From: Ophioderma brevispina | Taxonomy: Eukaryota; Echinodermata; Ophiuroidea; Amphilepidida; Ophiodermatidae | NCBI GenBank assembly: GCA_023653785.1 | Contig: JAMKCH010014145.1 | Span: 19,443 to 83,442, forward strand | Length of the DNA: 64,000 nt | Reading direction: 5' to 3' | Shown here: positions 1 through 11,499 of the stretch, piece after piece | Layout of the letters: each line of letters opens with the position of its first letter | Numbering within the stretch: the stretch's first letter is position 1 | Program-made: the position numbers and the translations under genes | The notes under the pieces: model-generated | Database searches by the model: none | Seen by the model: only the letters and a program-made list of their open reading frames with translations | What the model was told of the DNA's origin: nothing

Positions 1-2540
1 GGTGCACACGGTAACCCACGCGACTAAACGCACGAAGGAGCTAGGAGACCGGGGAAGCAAACAGGCAGCCGCCAGCGAAGGCAGCGACGAAGCGCCGGCG
101 ACCCAGAGCTGAAAGCACATGGAGGCCGGGAGCCGAGTGCATAAAAGGCTAAGGTGTAGGATTTTATCGACGAAGAAGATGCCACGCTTATAGCACGGCA
201 GGATGCGCCCCAGGCCGAGGCGGCCAGGCCAGCCAACGGCAGGGCAGGAGCACCCCAGTAGGGGACCCTGCATGCCGAAGCTGAGCATAGTCGGAGAATG
301 ACGCGTAACCCCAGGGACTACACAAGGCTGAGAGGGCTTTCACACCAAGGCAAGGTCCGACATGCCAGCAAGGGGTGAAGCCACTCAAGCTAGGCCGCCA
401 CGTAGGGGAGCCCCTGGCCAAAGAGCAGACTTGAGAGTAGATCCAAGAGAAACCACCGAGACCTACAGCATCCCTGAAGGGATGCCCGAGAGCAAAAGCG
501 GCGCGACATCCCCGCAACCGGGAGACGGGTCGCGGCGCCGTGAGTTGAAGTCAACACCAGGGAGGGTGGACAAACAACACCCAAGCAGCAGCCCCCGAAA
601 GAGGAGACCAGATGCTTGGTTAAGCCCGGAAATCCACGCCGCCCAACGACGGCCGGAAAATATAAATAAACGGCCACCACGGGAATCCACGCGATGACGG
701 CGGATATATATAAACGGCCACCAGCAGCGCAGGGCACGCCCTGCCTGAAATGAAAGGGCATGTCAGCATGCACTGGCCCCCCATGGAGGGGCAAGCGGAA
801 GGAAAAGAAAGAAGGCGGTGGGCAGGCGTAGCCAACTGGGCGGCGACACAAGGGCCCTCCCGCAGGGACCAAGCCGACGGCATAGGCTGGGCAAGCAGGA
901 GACACGAGCGTGACTGCACCCAACCCGACCCTGCCGAGGGGTACAGGCCGAGAAGGCATGGGGCCGACCCCCCCAAGTCCCAGGCACGTTAACCGAAGGG
1001 GTTAAGTGGCAACGGGGGAAAAAGAAAGGAAAATGGAAAAAGGGAAAAGGAGGGAACCAAAGAAAGGAATAAGGGAAAAAACAGAATGGGCAGAAAGAAG
1101 AGGACAAGAGCAGGAGAAAAAGGAACCGAGAGAGAGGGGAAAGAACGCAGAAAAGAAAGAAACAGGGTTGGAACAGCGAGGCTGGCGAAAGACGGGAAGG
1201 AGGAGGCGAGGGAGTGGACGATAGCCTGGAGGGGGCTCCCGCTAGGGGAAGGCCCCGGTCGAAAGACCATACCAGGACTGACCAGCCCCAGAAATCCAGC
1301 ACGACTGGGGTGGGTAAGTCACGTACGGGGAAGCAGCGGAACCTGAGAAGGCAGGCTACGGCGGGTACTGAGTCCCGGCAGGGGTAGGCCACGAAGGTTG
1401 CCCCGTAGGAACGCCAGTGCAGGGGCACCCACCGGGTAACCCACCATAGGCGGACCGCCGTGGAGACAGGGTTGCCGGCGGACCAGCCCACTCAACCACA
1501 GCGGAGTATACCCGAGGACGGAGGAAGGAGAAGCAAAGAGGAAGCTGGGGAAGAGCGAGCGAGAAAACAAAGAGGAAGAACAGACTCGATAAGCAAAGGC
1601 ACCGAAGGAAAGGGTGCAAATGAAGCGGGACACGGCGCCTCTGAGGAGGCACTGCTGACTAGCCAGGCTAGGATGCGGGGTGTGTGCCAGCGAGCGAGTC
1701 ACACCTGCGGCGTCCGCAGAGGGATACCGAAGCCAGCGCCCAGGTTTTTGCCGAAACATACCCCGGAGTAATGGCTAAAGTAGGCGCGGGATTGGTAGAA
1801 GTGCAACGAAGAAAAAAGGTTACCGCACCCACGTTAGGGGTGGATAACAACGGCGCGGATCACCCCCGGCGGACCGGGGCACCACCATCCCCTCTCACCA
1901 CCACCGGAATAGATCGCGGGCCGCCAACCCCCTGGGGGATTGGCCAGAGCAGGACCGCGATAGCCTGGCACCGGAGGCAGCCACTAGGGCTTGAACCAGG
2001 AGATTCGAGCTAGCGGCTGATGACGCGCTGAGGAGGCGGCCCACCACTTATCCATCAGCGCTTCGCGAGGTAGCCGAAGTACCCTACCTTGGGAGCAACC
2101 AAAAGCAGCAACGGCCTGCCTTGGACGAACACCGGAGGGAGCCCGACCCCCCCGACTACCACCCCCCCCTACCCTGTGTACGCAACACGAGCGACGTACC
2201 CAGCTCAATGGTCACACATGGAACGGTCCGAGCAGTCCAAGACAGAACAGAAAGAGGCCACCGGTGGTGCTGGGGGGGGACACGTCCCGTGAACGACACA
2301 AAGGGGATGGGGGATCCCATTCGTGAATGGAAAGCGGGGGCGGCACGCGAAGCAATTGTGCGCAAGGGGGGGAGAGGGGAGAGGCAGAGAGGGAAGGAGA
2401 AGCGGGACTATTTAACCTATCGCCTCCAGGGGCCAGGTTGTGCGCAAAAACGTACAGAAAAATAAAAACAAGCGTGCCGGGAGGTATCCCGGTCCGCAAA
2501 CGTCAAGCCAAAAACCAACTCGGTAACTGAGTCACGAACG
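1..2540. other. GC-rich block of unknown origin
   Basis: This block is far richer in G and C than the DNA that follows. The change to AT-rich sequence is abrupt near 2540. Open frames up to about 240 codons occur on both strands, but they overlap in several frames and translate to Pro/Ser/Arg- or Phe/Leu-rich low-complexity protein with no domain I recognise. From about 1010 to 1230 the plus strand is almost pure purine, which explains the Phe/Leu/Ser-rich minus-strand frame. It could be a long terminal repeat or untranslated part of a retroelement, an inserted foreign segment, or a contaminant. I cannot decide between these. Confidence 0.5.
630..724 (+). repeat. Short tandem duplication carrying two TATA-like boxes
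   Basis: Two adjacent units each start with AATCCACGC, contain an ACGGC core, and end in TATAAATAAACGGCCACCA (first unit) or TATATATAAACGGCCACCA (second unit). Units are at about 630-680 and 684-724. Each contains a good TATA-box match (661-667 and 705-712) in otherwise GC-rich DNA. This could be a duplicated core promoter, for example in an LTR, but no initiator or downstream gene was recognised. Confidence 0.45.
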
Positions 2541-4523
2541 GTTGAAAGAAATTTTTCACAACACCAGTTTTCACATATTTATAAGTATACACAAGCATAT
2601 ATAAAATAATACACACACTAAACCATATATTAAATTGTAAGCAAGCAAGCCGCTAAAAAGACAACAGTAACAAACTCACACAAGTCAAAGGCAGTCAATA
2701 GCAGCAACAAGTGCGTCATGGCCTTGCCTTTGTTTACTTGTTTCCCGCTACACAGATACATGGACCGCACTGGCGGTTGAATTAAAAAAAGGGATACAAA
2801 ACAAGAGCTCTCCCACGGCGTAAAAGTCTCCGTTATTCCGTTCCCGACATGAGCCGCTATTAAAATTCCAGTATATAATCCAGTTATATATTCCAGATAG
2901 ATATGGTTTAGTAGTGAGTAGGAGTTTTCCGTATGAGACGACAAACTAGTCCAGAGTATCAAAATTCTCAGTTAATTTTGGCTGTAATATTGCCGAGCAT
3001 GCGGTAACACGCGTCCGTTTTGATATAAAGCCAAACGGCAATTGAGGAGAGCTAAGTCGAAGGGTGTGGACTTTGGGGTAACTGGTCGGACCATTCTCTT
3101 TTTTAGGGGTGTTATTATGTATTGGGGCATTCACCTTCTCAGAAGGGAAATGCATTATTCAGTCAACATTGGTTGTAAGAAATCAGTTCAGTGTTGTAAT
3201 GATTTCGTGAACCCCGTTGTATCCAATGGAGTGTTTTTGTCAAATTTTAATTGATGCCACAGGGAAAATGGTAAGTGTTAACACAGCTCTATAATCTCGA
3301 AAATATTGAATCAACAATTCTGAATAGCCCACAGTTAAAATTTAAAACTTTTGATTGATACAGTATTTTTGGGAGGGAAAAAGCGCCCTCGCAGTCCAAT
3401 TTAAAGCAAAACTGCAATATCAAGAAAAAAACAAAGTTGTGGTGAGATAAGAAATTGCAGAGGAATGATTCCTTGTAGGCCAACAAAACATTGGTATTGC
3501 CACAAAAATGAATGGTTTGATTAAACAAAAGGCTTATCAAGTATGGTCAAAAATATGATTTTTGGCTAATTGGTGGCCATTTTTGATTTTTGTTGGGGGC
3601 CACCCTGGTTTTCGCCTTTTTAATTTTTTTTCTTCAAAAATGGGATAAGCTGTCTAAAGTCGTCATTCTAGCCTGTGTTCGAAGTTGATCTGAACTATGA
3701 CCCAAATATGACCCTCTATAGCCCACCCTCTAAATTATGCGTGTTAGTATACAACAAATAATGTATACCACTACCTTGCCAATACAACCAGAAGGGAAAA
3801 AAAACTCAATTTGCCTTCAGGCACATTACTTGTGTCAACTTTCATCAGTACCAGTTTGCGTGCAGGCCGTTCTTGATCTTCAACAAAGCATCCTTACCAA
3901 TGAAATCAAGCCTCTAGAGAATACAAATATATATCTTGAATGAACAATTGCAAAGTATATTACCACCAGGAAAGTTAAATTAAAATCTTACATTATCTGC
4001 TTGCAACACACTAGCAGTAGTAGTAGTTACAGTAGTAGGTAAAATCCAAAGTTTTAAAAATCGGTTTGGGTCCCCGTAAAACGGGGCTGGCCAGATTTAC
4101 TCGAACTCATAGCAATTGCCTTTACTCCTTCCTTCCACTTTCCCCCGATTCAATATTTGTAGTCCCCTCCAAACCACCCACCTCGACCTCAAAAGCCTTT
4201 CAAACACACCCTTCATCAGCCCGTGCCCATACATCGTGCACCATTCGCCTTCGCCAACGTCCACCGGCTTCTTCCAAACCAAATCTGTATCAAGTCCCAG
4301 TCTTCTTCCTACTTCACACACATAACTCTCATCCTTGTTTGTACTCCATGGGAGTTGGTTTTTTCATGACTCAAAGCACAAGATACTCGTCCCTTCTTTC
4401 ACAAATAAATAAACCTTAGGCTTCTACGGTGCGTTCAATTAACTTTGACAGTATATTTCATCATTTATCTGAAAAGGAAACAAAGACGAATAAAAAATAG
4501 GAAAGAAAGTGTTGGAAAGAGTG
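2541..4523. other. AT-rich DNA, no gene recognised
   Basis: Composition switches to AT-rich. Open frames are below about 120 codons and show no recognisable domain, splice signal or codon pattern. Short A and T runs are common. I see nothing functional here. Confidence 0.5.
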
Positions 4524-4734
4524 TGACCTAACATCTTTGTGCAGAAGAAGAAAAACCAAAACTTAACTTACAGTAACTTGTCGAGCAATCCCATTTCTAT
4601 TCAATTTACCGTGTTGTGAGCATAGGTCGCAAGACCCCCCTTCTTTTGTTTTTTCTAAATACATGGTGGTAAAATGAATAGAAATGAGGGTCCACAATGT
4701 TTCGGATCTTGGTTCTGCACAAAGTGTTAGGTCA
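4524..4734. mobile_element. Foldback MITE-like element
   Basis: The ends are perfect 10-bp inverted repeats: TGACCTAACA at 4524-4533 and TGTTAGGTCA at 4725-4734. The inverted match continues inward with gaps (CTTTGTGCAGAA against TTCTGCACAAAG). A second inverted pair lies nearer the centre: CATTTCTATTCAATTTACC at 4592-4610 against 4668-4686 with one mismatch. The whole 211 bp can fold into one long hairpin, which is typical of MITEs or foldback elements. No target-site duplication was clear, so the superfamily is unassigned. Confidence 0.7.
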
Positions 4735-4887
4735 GAGCTTACCCAGCAAACATATCCACCAGAGTTTTGTTCACATTAGTTTCTTTTTGCATAAAGGATA
4801 AAAAAAACAGTCAAAATTATTTATTTTTTTCAATTTCTCAAGTTTGTTATTTTAATCGTGACAAGGCCCAGCTCATCCAAACTGGGT

Positions 4888-5035
4888 AGACATTTCATTA
4901 TGGGAGTCCCAAGTATACAAAGGACGGTATTGCCATTGATTCGTCCTGCGCTACTTAACAATATCATACAGAGCATGACAGAATGAATGCCAATACCGCA
5001 TTTGCGTACTTGGGGCCTTCTATGTGAAACGTATA
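4888..5035. repeat. Second short foldback (hairpin) element
   Basis: About 55-bp arms are inverted copies of each other: 4888-4944 and 4980-5035. Landmarks are CCCAAGTATACAAA with CGGTATTGCCATT in the left arm and AATGCCAATACCG with GTACTTGGGG in the right arm. The loop is about 35 bp. It lies only 150 bp from the previous foldback but has a different sequence, so it is a separate family or the remnant of one. Confidence 0.6.
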
Positions 5036-5463
5036 TACTCTAAACTGGGTGGGGATAAACAAGTCTAATAGATTGCAGGGTAGAACCTGAGAAGCGAGCG
5101 GTCAGATTCACTTTATTTCTGTCATATTGCCATAGAAAATTGTGCAAGCAAGAATTCCCTAAAAGTACCGTGTAAAAATCCCAAATGCCCAAATCCAGCA
5201 GATCGTGGCCGGCCCCCCCCAAGTTTAAGTCGTATTCTTTCGAATTCCTAGCCGAATAGTACTGACAGCTTTAGTAAAAGAATAGGGACGGAGGGTTCCC
5301 AAATAGGTCGTCTGATGTATGTGATTGGTCTCGAATCATTTCTGAAATGCACGATTTCAGTTTCGGTTATATGATCACCTGAAATGTATTCTGAGTCAGT
5401 AATAGTACTAGTAAGTAAACAATTATAAAACAATGTAAAATAATTCATGTTAACATGGCCTGG

Positions 5464-6695
5464 TCATTGTCTCATACCCAGGACAATGTCCAATACCTCC
5501 GGACAATGTCCATACTCAGGACAATGTCACATTATCCCCAGGACAATGTCCCATACTACAGGACAATGTCCCACCACAGGACAATGTCCCATACCTCCAA
5601 GGACACTATGTCCCATACCTCCAGGACAATGTTCCCCACCTCCCAGGACAAGGTCCCATATCCCCGGGACAATGTATACCTCCAGGACAATGTCCCATAC
5701 CTCCCAGGACAATGTCCCATATTCCGGGACAATGTCCTTCCCATAATTCAGGACAATGTCCCATACCCAGGACAGTCACATACTCCAAGGACAATGTCCC
5801 ATACATCCGGGACATGTCCCATATCCCCAGGACAATGTTTAATACCCCAAGACAGTCCATATCCCCACGACAATGTTCCCATACCCCAGGACCAATGACC
5901 CATTCCCCAGGACAATTGTCCCATACCCAGGACAAGGTCCATACCAGGAAAGTCTTATACCCCAGGACAATGTCCAATTCCCCCAGGACAATGCTCAACC
6001 ATTACCCCCAGACAATGTCCCATACCCGGACAATGTCCCATACCCAGGGAAAATGTACCATACCCCAGGACATTGTCCCATACTCCAGGAGAAACTCCCA
6101 TACCCAGGACAATTCCAATACCCCAAAAACAATGTTCCATACCTCCAGGACGAAGTCCCGTACCTCCAGGACGATGTCCTATACCTCCAGGACGATGTCC
6201 CATACCCCAGGACGAGGTCCCATACCCCAGGACCATGTCCCATATCCACGGGACAAAGTCCCATATACCCCAAGGACAAGGTCCCATACCTCGAGGACAA
6301 ATGTCCCATACCTCCAGGACACTGTCCCATATCCCGAACAAGTGTCCCATACCCCAGACCAATGTACCATACACAGGCACAATTTGTCCCCATACCCCAG
6401 GACAATTTTTTATACCTCCAGGCCAATGACCCATAACTCCAGGGACAATGTCCCATATTCCCCCAGGGACAATGTTCCCTACACCAGGACAATGTCCCAT
6501 GACCTCGAGGACAATGCCCCAACCCTCCAGGACAATGTCCCATACCCCAGGACAATGTCCCCTACCCCAGGGACATTGTCCATACCCCAGGACAATGTCC
6601 AAAACTCCAGGACAATGTCCATATCCCCAGGACAATTGTCCCATACCCAGGACAATGTCTTGTACCCAGGACAATGTCCCAAACCAGGACAAGGT
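5464..6695. repeat. Minisatellite, 19-20 bp unit
   Basis: The unit is GGACAATGTCCCATACCCCA with variable length (about 17-21 bp), repeated roughly 60-65 times over 1.23 kb. Variation is mainly in the C run and the CC/TCC before AGGACA. Because unit length is not a multiple of three and stop codons are rare in the unit, long spurious open frames run through it on both strands, the largest of 339 codons. These frames are products of the repeat, not genes. Confidence 0.95.
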
Positions 6696-8033
6696 TACTG
6701 GTGTATATCTAATCATTTCGAGAATCTGTAACCTCGAATCCCTCCAGTTTCAGCCCCTGTGTGACTAAAGATCTCCAGATATTGTGTCACAAAAGTGTCA
6801 ATGAAGACATCAAGAAAATAGGTCAATATGCCCGCAAATATGCTAATTAAAAAATTTTTGCAAAATTAGGTATTAGCTTATACTGTTTTGTAAATCGAAT
6901 CAGTTTGAGAAGGCCCCCCAAATCCAGCCAGAAGTGTCCGTCCCCCTGGTTTGAGTCGTGGTATTTATTTTTCTACTTTGATGACAGATGTCATAAAAAA
7001 AATGTTTGTTGCCGTAATCCTCGCTTTTACGGTTAAACCAATGACTACATCTAAAATTAGAATTTCTGGCCGCCCTCCCCTGTAAAAATACGAATATTAC
7101 ACGGGCGCCATTATTAGTATTGGACATTTTATTTATTATTTATTTTAAAATTATTTATCGTATTTAATTAGTCAAGCAATGATTTTTTTAAAAATATCAG
7201 CACAACTTATTAATAGGTTTAAATGTCTAGAAAACAAGTACATTAAAATTATAAATTGCGACAAAACAAAATATCCAAACAGATGGAGATTAAAACAAAT
7301 AATTGTTGAATATCGGACTACAAATGAAAACTTCAATATAATGGCGGAAATTCCTGTTAGTTTCCCGTAGATTAATAACTCCGAAGGAGTTAATGGTAAG
7401 AACGAATAGGGTCAAATGAGGGTCGGTATTTTTAAACCTGTCAGACTATAGATTTTCCAATAGCTGTCAATTATGTACATCGCGTTTGTCTATAAGAGCT
7501 TCGATTCGCGCTGCTATAATGCCGACATCTTGTTCAGCTTGCATGAGACTTTTCGTAAACAGTTGTGTGTTTTTTTTTTTCATCGGCAGTTCTTCTTAAT
7601 TTATTTAGATTAATTTCCTAAGAGGGGATGTTAGTTTTTTTTATGTAAGGGCTTTGGTTTGTCCGCTGAATACCAGGCGGTTGAGTTTTACTTAAATAAT
7701 GCAAAGTCAATGCCAGCATTAGGTATGTCCTTGATCACGAATATTCAGAAAAGTTTTAAATTGATGATGCATTTTTATTCCTTATTAAAGGCAATCTGTT
7801 ACAATTGACCATACTCTAATAAATGGTAATTATAATATTTATTCTTATTTATAGTGGGAAAATGGGTTTACTTCTGCGAAGTAATCAAAATGAAACAATG
7901 TTTCCTTTGATCCCATGGCCAATCTCTGTCCTTCTCAAAATCCCCCAAATCATTTTACACTCAGAAACCATGTCTACACCCATACGCATCCACGGGAGGA
8001 CTGCAAAAATAGTATACACCATTCCTTTAGCAC
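6696..8033. other. AT-rich DNA, no gene recognised
   Basis: Only short open frames are present. An isolated minus-strand frame at 6900-7127 has reasonable amino-acid diversity but no splice context or family resemblance. A poly-T run lies near 7570. I see no supported feature. Confidence 0.45.
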
Positions 8034-8681
8034 AGGAGCTAGCAGACATTGGTGAAACAATCTCGAGTACAAAAGCTTTGAGTGATTAAATAGTCTAGAC
8101 TGTGTGGAAAGGACGCCTGAAACATGATTATTAAGGGCCGCAAGTGGTGCCTTAGGAGAGGGGGGGGGAGCCAACCAAAGACAAAGATTGTACAGGGGCG
8201 TCAATTTTTAAATTGATCAAATCATGTTAAAAAGTAACCACATTATTTGTTAACTATAAGGATTCAGAAAAGGTATAGTTTGTATATATGCAATGCAAGC
8301 GCCAAGGCTACTAAAAAAAGCAAAAATCATAAAAAAAGGGTAAATTCAGTTGTACAGGGGTTTAAATTCAAACTGATCCAAACCGTTGGGGATTTTTGAA
8401 AAAAATGGTTGCAAAGTATTGGTGGAGCTCTTAGGATTTACAAAAGACGAAAGAGTTTTGGCTGATCCTTGTGGTTAGACCAATAACATAAAATTTTCAA
8501 CATGATGGATCAATTAAAAAATGTTGGACTCCTGTACAAACTTTTGTCTTGCCCCCCCTCTCCTTAAGGCCACATTGCTGTGCACTTACGAATCATTTAC
8601 ATGGGTCCCTGTCGTCTTGTCAACATATTTACACTCAAACCTTTTGTATTTGAGATGTGTTACAAAGGTCTGCTAGCTCCT
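8034..8681. mobile_element. Long imperfect palindrome / foldback element
   Basis: Outer arms begin AGGAGCTAGCAGAC (8034-8047) and end GTCTGCTAGCTCCT (8668-8681), a perfect 14-bp inverted pair. The match continues inward for about 190 bp per arm with small indels. It passes ACAAAAG(C/G)TTTGAGTG, then the GCCTTA-GGAGAGGGGGGG block against CCCCCCTCTCCTTAAGGC, then TTGTACAGG against CCTGTACAA. The centre is near 8360. This is the size and shape of a non-autonomous foldback element. No transposase is present. Confidence 0.75.
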
Positions 8682-9177
8682 GGGTTATTTCATTTCAAAG
8701 GAAATATAAGTTCCAAAAAAAAACCATAATGCAAAGCACACAGAGGACACCCATCTATTTATGCCACCAGCTAAGCAATCAATCATATATTTTACACTGT
8801 AAAATGTAATGTCAAAACTCCTAGTAGGTTGTATTAGGTCAAGACAAAAAGTTGGTCTCAGGCTTCCTGTGCTCATAACGTTTAAAAAAAATCACATTTC
8901 ACATTTTTTAAAAGCTTTTTGCATTATTTTTTCAGTATCATTGGTTGCTTCATTACTTGTCTCAGGACTTATTGTAAACTATAAAGAACAAAAACCATAT
9001 TGATAATATAAAGGGGAATCCATGCAACCTCCAAAGTTACCTTTTTCAATTTGTAAAATGGATCCAATCCAGCTTCCAATTGGGTTGTTTTGTCAAACCT
9101 AGCATCGTAAAATACCAAGTTAAATTTTATCATGATAATGAAATGGCCTTAACATGAATGATTGTCCTTCAAGTGGT

Positions 9178-10098
9178 TTAAGGTTGAAACAAGAGATTTC
9201 ACATATCAAGGTGTCCCTAAAAAAATTGAAATACTGATTTTGCCTGATGCAAGCTTTCCATCACAAATACACCCATATGAAAGGAATTAAAGCTGAAAAA
9301 GTTCTTGATACAAAAATTGTTAAATTCTTATTTCCATAGGAGCAATATGAATTCAGCCTATGTTTTAATATTGAAAATTTCGCGGTTCTCGGCATTTGCG
9401 CTCGCTATATTCAAAGAAGATAAGCTGTGGGCCGCCCCATGACCTTTGACCCTGGCACATGACCTCTGACCTCATCAACATATGAGGGATCACATGGTGC
9501 ACCTATGACACAAGTTTGGTTCCAAATGAACTTCAAGTTTTCAATTTAGGTCAATTTTACATGTTTAGCTCATTTTTCAACTTGACCTCACACGACCTTT
9601 GACCTTTCAACATGACCTTTGACCTCATCAACATATGAGGGATCCCATTGTGCACCTATGACAGAAGTTTGGTTCCAAATGAAGTTCAACTTTTCAATTG
9701 AGGTCAATTTAAAAAAAAACTTAATTTAGTGACACACATCCACACACCCCCACACACACACACACATACACACGCACACATACACACGCACAACGGATTG
9801 CTAAGTGGTCCTGCCAGCTATAGCTGGCGGCCCACAAAAATCACCTTTTTTCTCTCTTTTAAGATATTTCTGTAGCCAAATCCAAGGTAAGAGATCTATT
9901 GAGTGTCTAATTTATATTCCATTATGGCAAGAGTTCCATATGTACCTCCTTTAAAATTGTACAGGAAACAAATTCTTTTTTATTTTTGGCCTTAGGGTTA
10001 GGGTATTTGTTAGTGTAAGGTCGTAAATATGGAACTCTTTCCAAAATTACTATTATGACACAATATTTGGATGCCTCAAAATCTTTCGTTGGATCTTT
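9178..10098 (+). mobile_element. TTAA-flanked MITE, copy 1 (interrupted)
   Basis: This matches the cleaner copy at 19649-20012: the same start (GGTGTCCCTAAAAAAATTGAAA-like), the TTTCCATCA and ATTCAGCCTATGTTTTA blocks, and the same end (ATCTATTGAGTGTCTAAT, GACACAATATTTGG, GTTGGATCTTTAAA). Both outer ends keep TTTAA, consistent with TTAA target duplication. The copy is split at about 9378-9836 by a different element, and a further segment around 9930-10050 is absent from the other copies. Confidence 0.65.
9378..9836. mobile_element. DR1-bearing element inserted into the MITE
   Basis: This block interrupts the surrounding MITE and is missing from its other copies. It contains TGTGGGCCGCC (9426-9436) near its left side and the perfect inverse GGCGGCCCACA (9826-9836) at its right end. 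Between them are two tandem units of TGACCTTTGACCT-type sequence followed by CATCAACATATGAGGGATC. An (AC)n tract at about 9730-9790 follows, then the terminal palindrome CCAGCTATAGCTGG. The same order of parts recurs in the elements at 20829-22322 and 23197-23701. Confidence 0.65.
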
Positions 10099-10424
10099 AA
10101 ATACATATGATGATAATGAGTTATCTTTGAGATATGTAATAAATATGTGATGAAAATATCCATGTGAATCACCCTGGCCCACTGTAGCAATCCTGGAGCT
10201 AATAAAGCCAGAATCTTCCACTTTAATTTTGTATAATCTTTCATGATTTATAGTCTGTGTCTTTTAGAAATACTCTCATAAAATTGTCTAATTGTTGGTA
10301 AGCAAATGTTTAAATCAACACGGTCCTTTTTTTAAAAAAAAACTCAACTTGAAAAATTGTAAAAATGTACAGTCCTTGCACATTTCATGCACTGTCCCTT
10401 CAATGACTGCTTAATAGTAGAGGT

Positions 10425-11372
10425 GTAATATGACACATGTCCTATACAACCTTGAAAAAATTCTAATAAAAGGCCTCTTTGTATATTCTGGTAGGCCTAT
10501 ATGAATAATTACCAAAAAATTTGTCCGGCCTTCTAGTTGCTGCGTTGGTCAGATCAAGGTCAAAGGTCAATGACCTTTATACGGCCTATGATGGGTTATA
10601 ACTGCTCATCCAATTGGCCTAGAAGCAAAAAGATGGTGTCTATACCCATGTTTTGGGGGTCAATAAACACAATAAAAACAGTCTTGAGGCTTACAAATGA
10701 AGTCATCATTATCTTTCAGCATAGAAAGCACTTTTAATCAAAATTTTCCACTTTCCTCAACATAAATTAGCTTTTCATTCTGTACAAATAACCAAAACGT
10801 GACCAAATCTAAATGACAAAGCCAACAACTATTGCCAAACCATGGATTGGATTAATTAGCCATTATTGACAAATCTCTCATTTGGCCTATCAGAAGCCTA
10901 TTACCACTGTTGCAATAAGCCAACTCCAAACTTCATTAGCAGGGTGCGGGATTCGGCCTGCTCCACCAAATGTTTTCTCACAAAAAATAAAAGCAACACT
11001 TCAAACACCTTCTTGAGGGTGGAGAATCACAATTGAGGGAGGACCGATCGTAAGTCTTATAGGTGACACATGTCCTATGTAACCTTGAACAAATTCTCAT
11101 AAAGCTTTTTTGTTAATTTCTGGTAGGAGTTGGTCAGAGTTCAAAGGTCACAGACCTTTAAGGCATGTATGGGCCATACTCTCAGTCTCCATTGCCTAGA
11201 AGCAAAAGGTGGTATCTATACCCATATTTTGGGGTCAAAAAACACTAAACATATTTTTAGGCTTACAAAAGGCAGCCATCATTGCTTCAGCATAGAAAGC
11301 CACTTTTAATCGCGATTTTTTTACAATTCTCTCAACGTAAATTAGCCAATTCGGCATCTGTACAAATATAAC
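10425..11372 (+). repeat. Tandem pair of a roughly 320-370 bp repeat (family Y)
   Basis: 10425-10800 and 11058-11372 are direct copies. Shared blocks are GACACATGTCCTAT, the AGGTCAAAGGTCA-type stretch, GCCTAGAAGCAAAA, GGTCTATACCCAT-like, GGCTTACAAA, CAGCATAGAAAGC and AACATAAATTAGC. The copies differ by many small indels. A third copy lies inverted at 14930-15205. Function and superfamily are unknown. Confidence 0.75.
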
Positions 11373-11499
11373 AACATATTTGACCTTAATATATATATAC
11401 TGAAACCAGCTCATTATTTCATCAAATACTGTCTTGACAGATCCTCTAACTGATGAATCCTGTTGTGATTTACTGTGGTACAAGAGATAGACCTTTTTG

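Noticed and set aside
763..1491. 242-codon minus-strand frame in the GC-rich block
   Set aside because: It is Phe/Leu/Ser-rich because the plus strand is nearly pure purine there. It has no domain and overlaps equally long frames on both strands.
5712..6731. 339-codon plus-strand frame and its antisense frames
   Set aside because: They lie wholly in the 19-20 bp minisatellite. The peptide is only the translated repeat and drifts through all frames.
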